Shown: positions 37,240 through 50,203, numbered from the stretch's first letter. The stretch: 64,000 nucleotides of DNA from Trichoplusia ni (GCF_003590095.1 NC_039486.1:1116001-1180000), one strand, 5' to 3'. Translations and numbers: made by a program. The notes: generated by a model from the letters alone, not told the origin.

Positions 37240-37365
37240 TAGGCATCTCTTTCGCACCTGTGGCTACGTTAATCTGCTGTCCCCGTCGGGCGCCAAAGGG
37301 CCAAAGCCCTACTGCCCTTGATTCACGACCTCCGGCGCATCAGACTGTGACCCGAATGTCGGCCT
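37240..37365. other. GC-rich island of unknown nature
   Basis: About 120 bases including CCCCGTCGGGCGCCAAAGGG and GACCTCCGGCGCATCAGACT, sharply richer in GC and CpG than the flanks. It could be a non-coding exon, a regulatory element or an old repeat. No ORF with splice sites was found. Confidence 0.3.
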
Positions 37366-39451
37366 AATTGTTGAATTGGTTCATTGTCGTGAATGTGTTG
37401 ATACAATTTGTGTTCTATACTTATTTGACAAGAGTAGATGACTATATTGGACATAACATCGGAATAGAATAGAATAAAAATAGAGCTTTAAGATCTGTGT
37501 AAGGAAATCACAAAATATCTCCGAAAAATTACGCTAACAAATCGCTAAAATGTACGGCACATAATATTTCTTTAATCTTTAGCGTGAATAGAATACGCTT
37601 AATTGTATGGTAATATCATTTCGTTTCGATCTTTGTGAGTCTTTGACTTGTCAAAGTCACGTGTCCTTGGTACGTCATCTTAATACTCTAGAGTGATTTT
37701 TATGAATGGTATCGGTTGTCAAAATGTCACTTAGCTACAGAGTTGTCGTTAAAGCAGAGTGATATTGATTCATTTGAAGTTTTTTATTCTAATACAGAGT
37801 AACATTATATAGGCTCCCGAACCTATGAGCAAGTCACTCGCTTTTGACATGTAACGTGACATTAACTTGTCAGTTTAATACTTACATTTGAACGATACGT
37901 CAGCGTAAGAGTTCGAAGAAATGTTATTTGTCTACAGGTATTAATAGGAAAAACCTATTTAGTTCATCAACTTCAGCTATGCATACTATCAGCACGATAC
38001 ATGTTTATAAAAGTAACAACAAACCCGAAAATACAAAGGGGTTCGGGACTAACTTATAAATTAACTTGAAAAAAAACCTAATTCTTGTAAAAATGAAGAT
38101 TTTCATTTTTTAGATTATTCAGAATTTTCACAAGTAACTTCAGCAACTACTGAATTGATTGTGAGAAGTTTATAACTAAAAGAAAGCCACATTCTTTGTG
38201 AATGCCATAGGTTAAATTGTGCCCCGAGTAAGCTCACCTGAATCACGAACTAGAATTTCGATCGCGGATCGTGATCGAGATTGACCGTGTACTTCATGAC
38301 GCGCTTTAAATATTTACCTGAAAAAATTAAAAACATATTTCAGTTAGTTTCTAATCTATACTAATAAATACAACTCTCACTTTAGCATCAACAATGAACA
38401 TTTGGATTCAAGTATATTACAAGCACGTATCGTCTACGTTCGACCAATCTTAATACATGTCCTGTTAGGACAGTGACGTGACGCCACTGTCTTAGGATAA
38501 CAAGAAAACGCTGACGTTGGCAAGTGAATGGGTGAATACTAAGCGATAATACTAGTAATAGTATTGCTCAAGAAAACAAAACACAAATACAAAAACTTAG
38601 GCTTATTATTATTTAATTTGGAAAGAAATGGCGTCGAATATATTAACGACGCCTATTAGATGTCCTAACGTTGGTTTGAAGTTTCTGTTTCCACACACAC
38701 AAATGGAGAATATTACAATATAATATGAATAATGAAAAGACTATAATTCATGTTAAGCTTAAACATCTGGCAAAGTATTCGTAAATTTAAAACTCGATGC
38801 GACCCAAGACAAACACAGCTTTGCACAGAACTTTGCCCTGAAATGCATTAAAACAAAACTTTAATTATAGAGAGTTTTTATTTACCATGTCTCTGCGAAT
38901 AAAGATTTTCATTTACATCATCAGCATTTATCAGTATGTATGTATGTAGGCAGGCTATTTCAAAACATGACGCATGGACTGATGTCGCAAAAAGGACAGA
39001 TTCTTATACCTATAGTACCATTACAATATACACGATATAAAAATGGCCGACAATTATTTACAACTTGCAATCATGCTCATTGGACATCGGTGACACAATC
39101 TATAAACGTGTCCCGTTTAAAATATGCAGTTTATCTATTATTAGACTTTAGTGATGCTTAGCTAAGCGATGTTAATAAATACTACGTATGCATGTGCTAG
39201 CTAAGTATTAGCAATTGAGATTTTATATAGATGCCGTCTTATTAGGCCGAATTTTAATATTCATTTATAAATCTTCTGATTGTATTTATTTTATTTTGCC
39301 TTAATTTTTGTAAGTTACTTCATAATTAGTCGTATCATTTAAACATGGAAGGTAGGGAATTATTACTTAAATAATGACTCCATCAAAGAAAATATTGGCT
39401 TAATCTATATTCCATTCAGACCAAAATGAATTTGGAATTCAGAAAATATGC

Positions 39452-39781
39452 CTACTGAAAAATTAAGCTATTCAAGAAAATTACCTCAAGAAAACGACAG
39501 CAAAAATAATGATAGGCCTTTACGGCATTCCGTTGCGGTCTGCATGCGGCATGCGACATAAGAAAACATTTCAAAAATTGCAATAAATTCGTCGTAGCCA
39601 GACCGCACGTAAGCTTGGGCGTACTCAAGGTCTTTGAACTTTTCCTGTGCCAACTTTTCTTCCCCTTCCTCCAATCGATTTTAAACTCTATTTCCCATCT
39701 CTGAAATACTTTTTTCAAATCCACAAGCAGTTCTAAGTTTTTGCGACAAATTTTCAAGGAAATTTGCGCTCTATTCTCCAA
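39452..39781 (-). pseudogene. Possible frameshifted coding relic
   Basis: Minus-strand frame 1 gives NRAQISLKICRKNLELLVDL then KKVFQRWEIEFK; frame 2 continues from about 39680 as EEGEEKLAQEKFKDLEYAQA then YVRSGYDEFIAIFEMFSYVA and CRMQTATECRKGLSLFLLSF. A one-base shift near 39675-39685 would join them. The text is charged and helical, and a GAG|GTAATT donor-like site ends it at 39485. No known family is recognised; it could be a decayed retrogene or a chance pair of frames. Confidence 0.35.
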
Positions 39782-40649
39782 AACTTAAGAGTGAAGTTTA
39801 ATACTTGTGTCACATATTTGTTCTGAAAGTCTTATGATAAAGTTCTTTGGAAGTATGTAGGAGTGGTCCAACAAGTCGGTTCAGCTTGAAATTGGTATTT
39901 GATAATGATAAAGGATGGCGTTTAGTGGTACCAGTGGGTTGCAGTACCCGGTGGAGTGGATGAGTGTCCTCATTGCGATTGTTAAAGGTCACAGTTGAGA
40001 TCACTGCTTATAATGTATTCAGAAGCATGTCTGTTGTTTTCTTGAACTGAGCAAGACCTTAATGCTTTCTACGTGACTTTCTGCACTAAGTTGCTTCCGA
40101 CCATTTTGTAAAATGACTTAAAAAATAAGGAGTATACTGTGTCACTGCAATTTTTATATTTTGCAGTGGGTAATGGAAGTCTACTCAATTTTGACAATTA
40201 TTTTTATATCAAAAGCCGATCCTTACTAAGATCTGAGCCTTGAGTAAATGAGAAATGCTTCTTGTATGCGACTTTTTACATTGCTGAATAGAAATCGGAT
40301 GTCATCTCTATAAAGTACTGCAGTGAGATATGTTTTGTAGGCGACTGCGTTAAGCTCTAGAATATAATCTAGTTTGGAATATGTAATATGTATACATAAT
40401 ATTTTAGAGTGCAGCTTACAACAATTTCCAAAATACTCCCCAGTTCTCCCCATGTCTCTTAGTCTAGTCTCCCCTCGATCCAAAACTCTTAGCATCAACA
40501 ACTAAATTGCATCCAAACATACAAACACATACAGTGACCTGGTCCAGCCGGTTCTCAAACAAGCGGAGACGTCGCATTGTCTGTGTTGTGGTCCAAGTTC
40601 AAATGTATATAGCACAGCGAAAATTATTGCGACGTGTCTCAAACGGAAC

Positions 40650-40918
40650 AGGGCCCCAATTCTGCTATTTACAATGGCCGATGAATGAATGAAAATTGAC
40701 TCAAAATGACACTTTTCGTATTCTCGTAAGCATTTTGCCTACCGATTATTTTAAATTTAATATAGGACGGTAAGGTCTTTTTAAACAGCAATTTAATAAA
40801 TAGAGCGCTAGTAAACCAATTTTTAATTATTGTGTTAGCATAATGCTTAAGAGAATAGGAATAACTTCAAATTTAATAAAATTGCCATTCATTAGTAAAA
40901 TAGCAGAATCGGGGCCCA
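40650..40918. mobile_element. Hairpin MITE family Q, complete copy
   Basis: Left end GGGCCCCAATTCTGCTATTT and right end AAATAGCAGAATCGGGGCCC are inverted repeats. The similarity runs inward for about 110 bases per arm, including ATTCTCGTAAGCATTTTGCC on the left and GCATAATGCTTAAGAGAATA on the right. No coding. Target duplication is unclear because the ends are themselves GGGCCC palindromes. Confidence 0.75.
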
Positions 40919-41227
40919 GAAAGTTTGCCACTAACTCTTCAACAAAGGCTATTAGTGTTGTGCAAGCGAGAGAGCAAGATATACCGTGTAGAGTGGCATC
41001 TCGCTTTCACGAATGAAACTGCCTTGCTTTTCTAGGTGGTGGCGGGACTTTAGGTAAATGTTTCTCAGGCTTAGAACTTGTGTATAACTGGTTTTCTAGG
41101 AACGTTTTAGAATGGGGATGGTGAATAGGACACATGTAGGTATGAGATGAAGACGTTAGATGCGTGTTTTTCGTGTACTTGAAGTGGCAAAGAAACTTTG
41201 TTGATAAAAATATTGAAAGTTAAAGTT

Positions 41228-41471
41228 TAATAATAATAATGATAATGATAATGCGGACAACATCACATACATTGTTCTGAACCGAAAGTAAGTTGCTAAA
41301 GCACTTGTGTTATGGAATTCAGATACAACAAAGGTACCACAAACACCCAGACCCGAGACAATGTAGAAATGTGATTTTTTTACATTGACCCGACCGGGGA
41401 TCGAACCCGGGACCTCAGAGCTAGCGACACCTTGAAACCGGTGCGTACGCCACTTGACCACGGAGGTCGTC
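41228..41471 (-). repeat. SINE family C, second copy
   Basis: Minus-strand head ACGACCTCCGTGGTCAAGTG and box B GGTTCGATCCCC closely match the copy at 8831. The 3' tail is a TTATCATTATTATTA microsatellite instead of the TTTATT tail of copy 1. Open frames crossing it are not genes. Confidence 0.88.
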
Positions 41472-42034
41472 AATTTGGAAGCTCATGACATCTGGCGGCA
41501 GTAGAGATAAAATTTAAGCATAATTTTAGCCATCATTTGTTTTCATCACTGTACCACTGCTGGACAATGGCCTCGCCCAAATCTTTTCAAATTATTAAAA
41601 AAACACTAAAATAACTAATTTAGTACATTTCATAATACACACTCATACTTGAAGCTAATTCTATCTTTACTATCCAGGACTTATAACTTCTATTCCTGTA
41701 TCTACACATCAAAGTATATTCCAACATAACCTAAACTAAAAGCACAAATAGAATACAATCCTAAAACCACCACTACACTCGTGGAAAAGAGACGAAGCTA
41801 TACGAAGTCTATCTTGCTGTTTCACTCGCACATTTGCAAGAGTCCGGTTTTATTAGGTGATAGAGAGACTATCGCCAACTGAGATCAATGATCGCACTTC
41901 AGATTATATAAAAACGTAATGTACTAAGTTAATGGGTTTCCAGCCTGTTTCCTACATAATGTTGGAGGTTTATTCTAGAACTATTGATCGGTACTTCATT
42001 ATAATGTTATAGTATTAGTCTTTTTATTGTTTAA

Positions 42035-42284
42035 CTAGCTGTTGCCCGCGACTTCGCCCCCGTGGGTAGAAGATTATAAGTTATGATTTATACCCGCCCT
42101 GTTTTTTTCACATTTTCCATTGTATCTTCGCTCCTATTAGTCGCAGCGTAACGGTTTATAACCTAAAGCCTTCCTCGATGAATGGTCTATTCGACACAAA
42201 AATAATTTTTCAATTTGGACCAGTAGTTCCTGAGATTAGAGCGTTCAAACAAACAAACTCTTCAGCTTTATATATTAGTAAAGA
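42035..42284 (-). mobile_element. Helitron-like non-autonomous element, copy 2
   Basis: On the minus strand it runs from TCTTTACTAATATATAAAGC to GCGGGCAACAGCTAG, again preceded by A and followed by T. High similarity to 19986-20242 through TCTCAGGAACTACTGGTCCA and GCTGCGACTAATAGGAGCGA. Same inference as for copy 1. Confidence 0.7.
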
Positions 42285-43119
42285 TATAGATATAGATAAT
42301 AAACTTAAGTATTTAGAGTCGTATTTAAACGGCAATAGTGTATTAATAAATAAATACATAATTATTTGATCTTCCTAAATTTCGAACGGAGTTTGTACAG
42401 AAAACGTTTTATTTTCAACCGATTTTCTTGATTCGAGGTTCTTAATTCGTCTGATAATGTTTTGTCAACTCTAAACTGTTGTTCAGATGAACCGATTTAA
42501 TCGATAAGTAATCATTTTTATTTTACGAAAAATCGCGGTCATTTGTTCAAAAAAAATATCGAATGAGGCTCAACCGTTATCAATTGAAGCCAGTTGCGTT
42601 AAAATAATGTAATATTTATTATTATTTTTATGCCAAAAAAAGCGCTGCATAATACCGTAGTTTCGTTATGTCTCTTAATCTTCAAACCCTAAAATATCAA
42701 GAGAAACCACTAGGCGCCTCTAGTATCTTAAGACAGCGAACATCTTTAAACACCTACGTACGAGGTCCAGAAACAAGACAATGACAGTGGAACCGGTCTG
42801 ACTGGCGCGGCTAGAAATCTGAGCGCCATTGTAAGAGCTAGGTCAACAAGATATGCTATACTGTTCAGACTAACATTTCTTAGAGGAAGAATTTACTTTG
42901 TGCCCCTTGAATAAGAAGCTAGGGGCCACAGTCGTGCATAAAGTATCTAGAAATTATTTTATCTGACTACGATAAAAACAAAATTATGTAAAAAAACATT
43001 GAATTCGATCGTGAATTCATAATAATAAGTTTTGAAATGATTGCGAATATTTTCAACGACAAAATCATTGTTATTTCTTCATATTAACAAATATGTAAGG
43101 TTCTGTAAAATAACGGGAT

Positions 43120-43301
43120 TTCGTCTCAAACTAAGCAAAGGGATATATCACTAGTACCTACTACACATCTGATAAACATACTTTCATACATTTTCAAACA
43201 CATAACTAATAATCACATAAAAGTTTATCCTAGACTAATTGAGAATCGAACCTGCGACCTCCCGGTGTACGAGTCAGAACACTAACCATTAGACCAACAG
43301 T
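43120..43301 (-). repeat. SINE family B copy
   Basis: Minus strand: CTGTTGGTCTAATGGTTAGT (box A), GTTCGATTCTC (box B), and the 3' end CTTTGCTTAGTTTGAGACGA. A middle part is altered. Confidence 0.78.
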
Positions 43302-43894
43302 TTCATATCTCCAATAGGGATGATGACTGGGTTTAAAAAGAAAAAATCTCATTAGTCCCTCAGTTAGTTGATTGAAAAGTATGAGACACGTATTTTTTAA
43401 TTTTTCAGAAAAACTAGAATTGACAAAGATTAACTGCTTTAAAGTTTAGGAGAGGGGGCTTGTGATGTAACGATATAGTAAAATTCATACTCAATCGTGA
43501 CGTCACGCGTAAGTTTCATTCACTGTAATATGGATAATTTATGTTTGCGGGACAAAATAAAAAATACGTATCCATTATTGTACAAAAAAAATTGTCATCA
43601 TCGCTATTCACCTATATTTCCAGTACACAAACTAAAATCTAACCAACCACAGCAACGACATTCAGTAGAAACCTACCTAATACAAACTATACTTCCTCAA
43701 ATTCTTAGTCACAAAACGGTAACGCACAGTAGTTAGTCTAAGCTTAAAGCTACACCGGTATTTCCTTTCATACCGATGCGTGATCTCAACTAGGTTGCAC
43801 TCACGTTTTACTGGGAACTAACTAAGTAGTTAGTACGCTTTGAGAGAATAAAGGAAGGAGGTTAGTTTTAACCTACAAAACTTAGTTGTGTTCC

Positions 43895-43990
43895 AGTGTT
43901 CCACGTATACTTGTCCTGAGTCTATGTCTTTGTGCATGTGATTTCACAAGGATTCAATGAATTACGGCTGGAGTAGTTAAAAAAATCTTA
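43895..43990 (+). repeat. SINE family A, 3' part only
   Basis: TTCCACGTATACTTGTCCTG, GAGTCTATGTCTTTGTGCAT, CACAAGGATTCAATGAATTA then an A-rich tail. The tRNA-like head is missing. Confidence 0.6.
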
Positions 43991-44044
43991 AAGCTAAAAC
44001 CAGTACTAATAAAGCTATTATTAATAAATAAGGCTATTACTTAA

Positions 44045-44125
44045 GCTCTACTGACAGTCAGCTTGACCGTCTGTTCGTGTGCCACCAGATCGTAACTCAT
44101 AAGCCGTGACAGTTACATAGGTACA
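44045..44125 (+). repeat. Interspersed repeat family S, short fragment
   Basis: CTTGACCGTCTGTTCGTGTG and CATAAGCCGTGACAGTTA echo the family's conserved core. Confidence 0.45.
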
Positions 44126-45477
44126 TAGTTTAAATTTTGGATTCTGCACAGATTACGCATCCCTGTTGCCTGTAAAAATGAAAATCGAGTTCGAGTAACG
44201 GTTGCTGAGATCAAAACATTGATAAGCGACTAATTAAATCAAAATATTTTTGACCTTTATATTTGCAGTGGAAAGCAGTCTGCAGTATAGTAGATAAGCA
44301 AAGTAAAATGTAAGAAACAAATAGGATTTCGAGTCTGAATCGCAACTAACTGGTTATTGATTAAAATCCATTTATTCAAGTCTATCTAGTGAGTAGCACT
44401 TTTTGAACTACTTCAACAACATAAACTAAATTCACCGAAATTGACTGCAGTAGAGTTTTCGTGTGTTTTGAAACTTGAACGTTTAGTCTACACAGAGTTA
44501 TCGACACATTAATGGATGTTAGATTATAAAAACACTGCAGTATTATATTGGAGTTAGTTGAACTAATAAATTATCCTACGAATAGTGCATGATATATTGT
44601 GATATAGGTTTCCGCTACATAATGATTAATAGCACGATATGCATGGTTTTAATCTATTAATTGTTAGCCATAGTATGTATGTTCTTTATTTTTATTGTAT
44701 AGTTTATGTTTACAACGGTTGAACATGTACTAGGGTACTGCTTATTTGGGAGGTAAAAGATGATATTGTCATTCAAGATTGTGTTACTGTAAGAATTTGT
44801 ATTAATGTACCTACCTACATAATTTTATCACTCAGAGTATTTATACCTAAAATTACCGTGGATCGTAGGCTACACTGAATAAGTTGTCTCTCGTGACAGA
44901 GTAGTGACCCTATATACACAATTTATCGCATAACTAAACGCCACAAAACTGTTTATTCGTGTAACAATAATAAAAACAGTGGTGTTTATATATTTTGGGG
45001 AAGATACGGTTTTTGGACAGCTAATTGATGCCCCTTATGGAGACGCATAGCAATCATTTCTAAACGCATTAATGTTAAACATTGCTATGATTAAAATTCA
45101 AATTATGTACAGACTCAATGTCATTTGCTCACATCTTTACAATTTAACAAAAATTGACATATAATTAAGGATACTGCTTTATTTATTTTTATCAAATAAC
45201 TAACTAACTAACTGTAAATAAACAAAGGATGACAATAAATAGCACTGACGGTAAATTCTCAGAACTGAACAATAATATTATTTAATTAAATAGAAAACGC
45301 AGGCAGTCGGTACAGTTGCCAACAAAACATACTCTTTTCTATAAAATTACGAGACAAAATGGATTGGTTAAAACGGAAAGAACTCGGAAAAGAATGTCCT
45401 TAAGCAACTCGGATTGAGTCTATGTCAGCAGCAGCGGGAACAGTGGATTAATAGGAAACAATTTTTATTTTAAATAT

Positions 45478-45521
45478 GTTCCCGTGGGGTCATTTTCGGA
45501 TGGGCCCGCGAGCAACAGCTA
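45478..45521 (+). repeat. 3'-end fragment of the Helitron-like family
   Basis: TTCCCGTGGGGTCATTTTCG then GGGCCCGCGAGCAACAGCTAG (shown in part: GCGAGCAACAGCTAG) before a T; only the terminal 45 bases remain. Confidence 0.5.
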
Positions 45522-46510
45522 GTAATACATAAAAGTACCTTATAATCGAAGCTTTGGATAGTTTGACACTAGATGGCGTTGTGTTAAAATAAGTAAACAT
45601 CAAAGATGTAGGAATACGGTAATACCAATAGCTTTATCAAAGATAGCAATTAAATTCATAGTAAATACGTTGAAAAAAGAATTAGTTATGTATTATTATC
45701 AAGTTATCTTAGTGCTGCATGCGATAGTACTGAATCTATATTGTGGCGATGACATCAGTACTGAAGGTCAGCTAGCTCGTAAAAGGGTTAGTCGTGCTTG
45801 TATGTAAACTACATGACCCAGACCCTTATAAAGTGCAAGTATAAACTGCGATTAACTGTGTCCACGTTAGAGAAAATATAAGTAAACAGTTTCAGTCTTA
45901 AATTGCAACTATATAAGGTTAAACCTACTTCCTTTTCTAAAATTAGAAGATTAGAAAGCTCAGTTTAGCGTTCTAATTACCTACATGGAACATGTTTTCT
46001 AATTTTCGCCAAAAGAAGTTTAGCCAAATGAATGGAAATGATTTCATTTCAATAAGTCACGCGACTCTGAACTGTCATCTCCATACATTCGACATGACCA
46101 AGCGATTGTGGTGGTGTCTTTGCTGGAGGGAATAAACCGACTAAACTGTCTTTGGTAACCATGGTAACGAGCTTGAACTCTCCACTAATACTCTAACCGT
46201 TAATCTCCATATTCAGCAATCAACACAAAAACAAATCTTATGCCAAAACCATCAAAGTGTGAATATCTCAATCAGGGTAAACGTCCCGAATGTCAGCCGT
46301 TCATCGCTGAGAAATGTAATAAAACGGTCGATGAGTTTTGACCGTCGATCATCAGTCATCGCGGTGACCGAGTTCTGACGGAGTTTCCTATGAAAGTGCT
46401 ATTTTAGAATAACTGAGAACAGGGACATTGACCTCATCATGATGCTTTTGGTTATTGACATTTGTTAGTTAAATCATTAAGAGCAGTGATAGACTAGTAC
46501 TGCTACTAGT

Positions 46511-46750
46511 ATGACCGATGGACTGTCAAAGGTAGGTAGTTTGAAACCAGAAGTAAAGAAAAATATTGGGATGGACCAGCACAGCTCAAAGTGGTCAACG
46601 GTCTATGATAAAATCCATAGCTCAAGATTGACACTGAGTTGTAAACCTACCATACCAAAATTAGAAGGAACAGTTGTTAAAACACAAACTATAACTGTGA
46701 AAAAATCCAAACAAAAACATTTTGACAACATTTTTGTACAGTGGCCATAA
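46511..46750 (+). CDS. Hypothetical 79-residue ORF
   Basis: ATG to TAA frame with an ordinary amino-acid balance and a basic C-terminal half (VKTQTITVKKSKQKHFDNIF). It contains STVYDKIHSSRLTLSCK. No signal peptide, membrane segment or known domain is visible. It lies in the long Msp300 intron on the opposite strand with no seen splice sites or polyadenylation signal tied to it. It may be a small gene, an exon, a relic or chance; I do not recognise it. Confidence 0.25.
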   Translation: MTDGLSKVGSLKPEVKKNIGMDQHSSKWSTVYDKIHSSRLTLSCKPTIPKLEGTVVKTQTITVKKSKQKHFDNIFVQWP

Positions 46751-46880
46751 GTTGTGTTTCAAATAAATCTGTGGTAAAACGTTTGTCAACAGCAAACTTA
46801 AACCTTTATTGGATGGCGTAGAAGGGGTCGTATATAAACCGGCAAATCTTATTGGCCCTGACGGACATTTAATAACATTT

Positions 46881-47064
46881 TTTTTTGTTAAAAATCGTCA
46901 GCATCAATGAAGAAGTAAATCTTTGTGTCGTGAGGGGTTTCACAAACATATACAAAGACACCCAGACGCAATACAAGCATTCGTGGATCATACAAATGTT
47001 TATCCTACGCGGGGTCGAATTCAGTAGGTTTGGTGTGTCTTTAACCACTCAGCTATCGGTACTG
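46881..47064 (-). repeat. SINE family A copy
   Basis: GTCGTGAGGGGTTTCACAAA, GACACCCAGACGCAATACAA, CATTCGTGGATCATACAAAT, box B remnant GGGGTCGAATTC and head ACCACTCAGCTATCGGTAC. Minus strand. Confidence 0.8.
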
Positions 47065-48565
47065 ACATTTAATAAGAAAAAGAAGATCAAATTCACTCTG
47101 ACTGCAGACCATGCGTGGCTCCTAATTTGTTCAAGAGAAAGCTTTAACTTGGGCCACGCGTTGGTCTTCATTTATTAAGGAGATAGCAGAGAAGAAATAG
47201 ACATAACTGTTGAAGAAATATCGAAAGTGAACCGATCAGGTGGTCCGAGAGACAGGTTATCGTTCTAATAATACATTTGGCAAGTATGAACCAAAGAATT
47301 AGCGACAGATTGGACGCGGACGTGTGATGGGTTATTTTTGTCTGTGAAGTAAGGTTGAGGCCGGCTGGTTCACGAGCAAACGAAAACTTGGGACTGTTCA
47401 GTTTATCATTGTATTGATTCTTCAGTATTGTGTCTTGGAGAAAATCAGGGGGATGTACCAACTGTATGATTTATTGCAACGCATTGCCATACAATGACAC
47501 GAAAACCCGAAGAATTAGGTTTAGTCAATAAGAATCTGACACAACACGCGGCCTCCCCTGAGGGAGTGTACATGAAGATTACCGAATATTACGAAAAAAA
47601 GGAATTGTACAGGCAGTGTAGGTACTTCTGAATTTATCGTCGTGAAGTTTTTAGTAGAGATGTCTGTTGGGCTGGGTAAGACAAAAACAGCTGTCGTTGA
47701 CAGTTACAAGTGACAACGTTTTTCTAACACGTCAAAAGTCTCAAAGCTTAAGTTTTAATGAAAATCTCAGAATACTGAAATTATGAGAAAACCGATTTAA
47801 GTATATTTTTTTTTTCGATTTTTACATATCTAAGTCTTATATAATAAAGCAAAATTTTCTCATATTTTTTCATGTTAGTACACAAAACAAAATAAAAAAA
47901 AACTATACTGACATACAAAACAAAGTACAGTATAAGAGATTTTCTGCCAGCATTAAACTTAAAATCAAAGAAATCGACGACAGACAACTAAAACTACAAG
48001 AAAACTATAATAACTACATAATACTTCCCCAGATTCGAAACCGACATAATAGTAACTTGTATAAATAGACCATTGAATGTAGGCGTGCGCTGACGGTACA
48101 TTTCTAAATAAATAACTTTATTTATAAAAACATCGACGTCCTAAGTAGATACAAATGTAACTGGTCGTGTGCAGCGGATTACGATGTCGCATTCACACGA
48201 ATTTGTGTTTTAAATGTGTTTATTTTAAGCGCGGTTATTGAACGGACGGATTAGAATTTCGGTGGATTCCCAAATGAGGCGATCAGAATTAATTTTAAGT
48301 TCTTTTTTTTTTTAAAGAATATTTCTTTGCTTGTGCTAGCTTGAAAGAATAAATTATTTACATGGTGCTTTGCCATCTCAACTCAAAAAGCGTAGCCATC
48401 GGTCTTTTGAAAACACTTTAATTGCAGTGGGTGAAGATTAAAAAAATACGATAATTTCATTAATTTTTTTTTACTTTTTCCTCTAAGAACACAAGACATT
48501 CAATAGTTATTTAGGTGCTATCACAAGCTTGTAGTGTCCCTTCACAGCACCGTGTAACGCTCTAA

Positions 48566-48743
48566 AAAGGAATTTAATACCCGCAGAGGATTCCAGAAAA
48601 ATTCAAGTCACATGCACAAGACACCCAGGCTTCGAACAAGCATTCGTTGGTCATACGAACGCTTATCCTACGCGGGGATCTAGGGGAACTAGCGACACGT
48701 CACACCCGCAGGACTTGACCTCGACCAGTCGGCTATCCGTACA
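48566..48743 (-). repeat. SINE family A copy
   Basis: GACACCCAGGCTTCGAACAA, GCATTCGTTGGTCATACGAA, CTACGCGGGGATCTAGG and head AGTCGGCTATCCGTAC. Box B is disrupted. Confidence 0.78.
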
Positions 48744-49395
48744 GGAAGCCTGATCGTGCCCATGACGAATGGGAAAACCTTTTATTTCTGGATTTTTGCC
48801 TCTTTTTAAATCGATTCCTTCAAGTCATCCTTCAAGTTTTCCATATCTTCCGCAAAGCTTTATCCGAAACAACTTTTATATGTTTGTCCACAAGATACAG
48901 GGTCAAATAGCAACTAAAACCATTAACCCTAACGCATACTTTATGAGAATATCTTCACGACTCTATTTATTGGTGGCGAGCAGTAATAAACGCCTACAGA
49001 GCAATATCAGCAAGATTTATACCTTGTTGTGTCTTTTACAAGAAGATTAAAGGCAAATAACTTATTATAATTATCTTTTATTTTCTATACTGCAATCTGT
49101 TACTGCCCATTACATTTTAAAAACAAATTATAATACTAATAAAATCTTCATTTCAATTTGTTTCGACTTTCCCCAGATGATTTTCATCAAACTGTGGTTA
49201 AACTCTACTTAGAGATTACTAGGTACCTAAGCTATCGATAATTTACGTACCTCTTACATATTGCAAAAGTTATAGTTAAATGGCTTTAGGCCTTAGATAA
49301 ATAAAGAACATTGTCGACACCTGAATTTCCAATATTGGAATGTGACTACGCCAACCCGCAAGTTAAGTTATTACATATTTTTTATGTTATAAAGC

Positions 49396-49485
49396 TGAGA
49401 TAACCCAGCGGTATCACCGATGAACTGCCAAGTCAAAGCTCGTATGTTCAAATTCCAGCACAAGACAAAAGAAAAATGAATATCA
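49396..49485 (+). repeat. tRNA-like SINE head, unassigned family
   Basis: GATAACCCAGCGGTATCACC resembles a box A region and TGTTCAAATTCC a box B, about 50 bases apart, followed by A-rich DNA. Only one such copy is seen. Confidence 0.35.
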
Positions 49486-50013
49486 AAAAGTAGGCACTTT
49501 TTAACGTACTAAACTTTGCAACTACAGTCATTACGACTGTAGTTCCAAAGTATTTTGAAGTGCATGTGCGTATCGAAAAGTCATAATCATTCAGTAATTT
49601 AAAACGCTAAATTCTGGAGATTCATCAGGCGTGTCATGGACTACAAAGACGTACGGGCGGTTTTTAAAACTCTTATACCAGTTTGTACATCAACCATACG
49701 AGAAGAAAGAACCCTTTGCCCTGCAACGAGACAATTGAAAGCCGCCATCATAGACCAAAACAGTGAAGTAATCGATCAAATTAAACTTCATCATCATCAT
49801 CACTTCTTGAAATACTTCCTATACCTTTGCCAGTTGCAGTTTATCCAACAAACCTTTGGCAATTTCCAATTATAACCCTCATGCCTCATGATACAGCGTT
49901 TCTAAGAACTCTCATTCATAGCTAGATTCGCAATTAGGTCAGACATAAATAGCAACCTAAAACATTTGACAATCGTAACTCACTTATAAGAACTGCGGAA
50001 AGCTGTTTTATAT

Positions 50014-50203
50014 ACTGGCCGGTGGGTTTAGTGGTTAAAGGCCTTGACTGCTATGCTTGAGGCTGTGGGTTCGATTCCGACCCATGAAAAATGTTTGTGT
50101 GTCTTGTTGTAATTTATCTATATTCTGTAAGCATTTAGAAATGTGTTAGTATGTTTATTAGATCTCTAGTAACAAGCTTTGCCTGGTTTGAGACAAGATG
50201 GCG
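50014..50203 (+). repeat. SINE family B copy
   Basis: CTGGCCGGTGGGTTTAGTGG (box A), GCCTTGACTGCTATGCTTGA, box B GGTTCGATTCC, and 3' end CAAGCTTTGCCTGGTTTGAG then ACAAGATGGCG. Plus strand, nearly complete with a shortened body. Confidence 0.82.

Noticed and set aside
41156..41473. 105-codon minus-strand open frame
   Set aside because: It is the translation of SINE family C.
49636..49875. ORF starting MDYKDV and containing HHHHH, resembling a FLAG/His-tagged protein
   Set aside because: Only the first four residues of a FLAG tag match, and the His run comes from a CATCATCAT microsatellite behind a LINE-tail-like phrase (CCCTGCAACGAGACAATTGA). It is a coincidence, not vector sequence.
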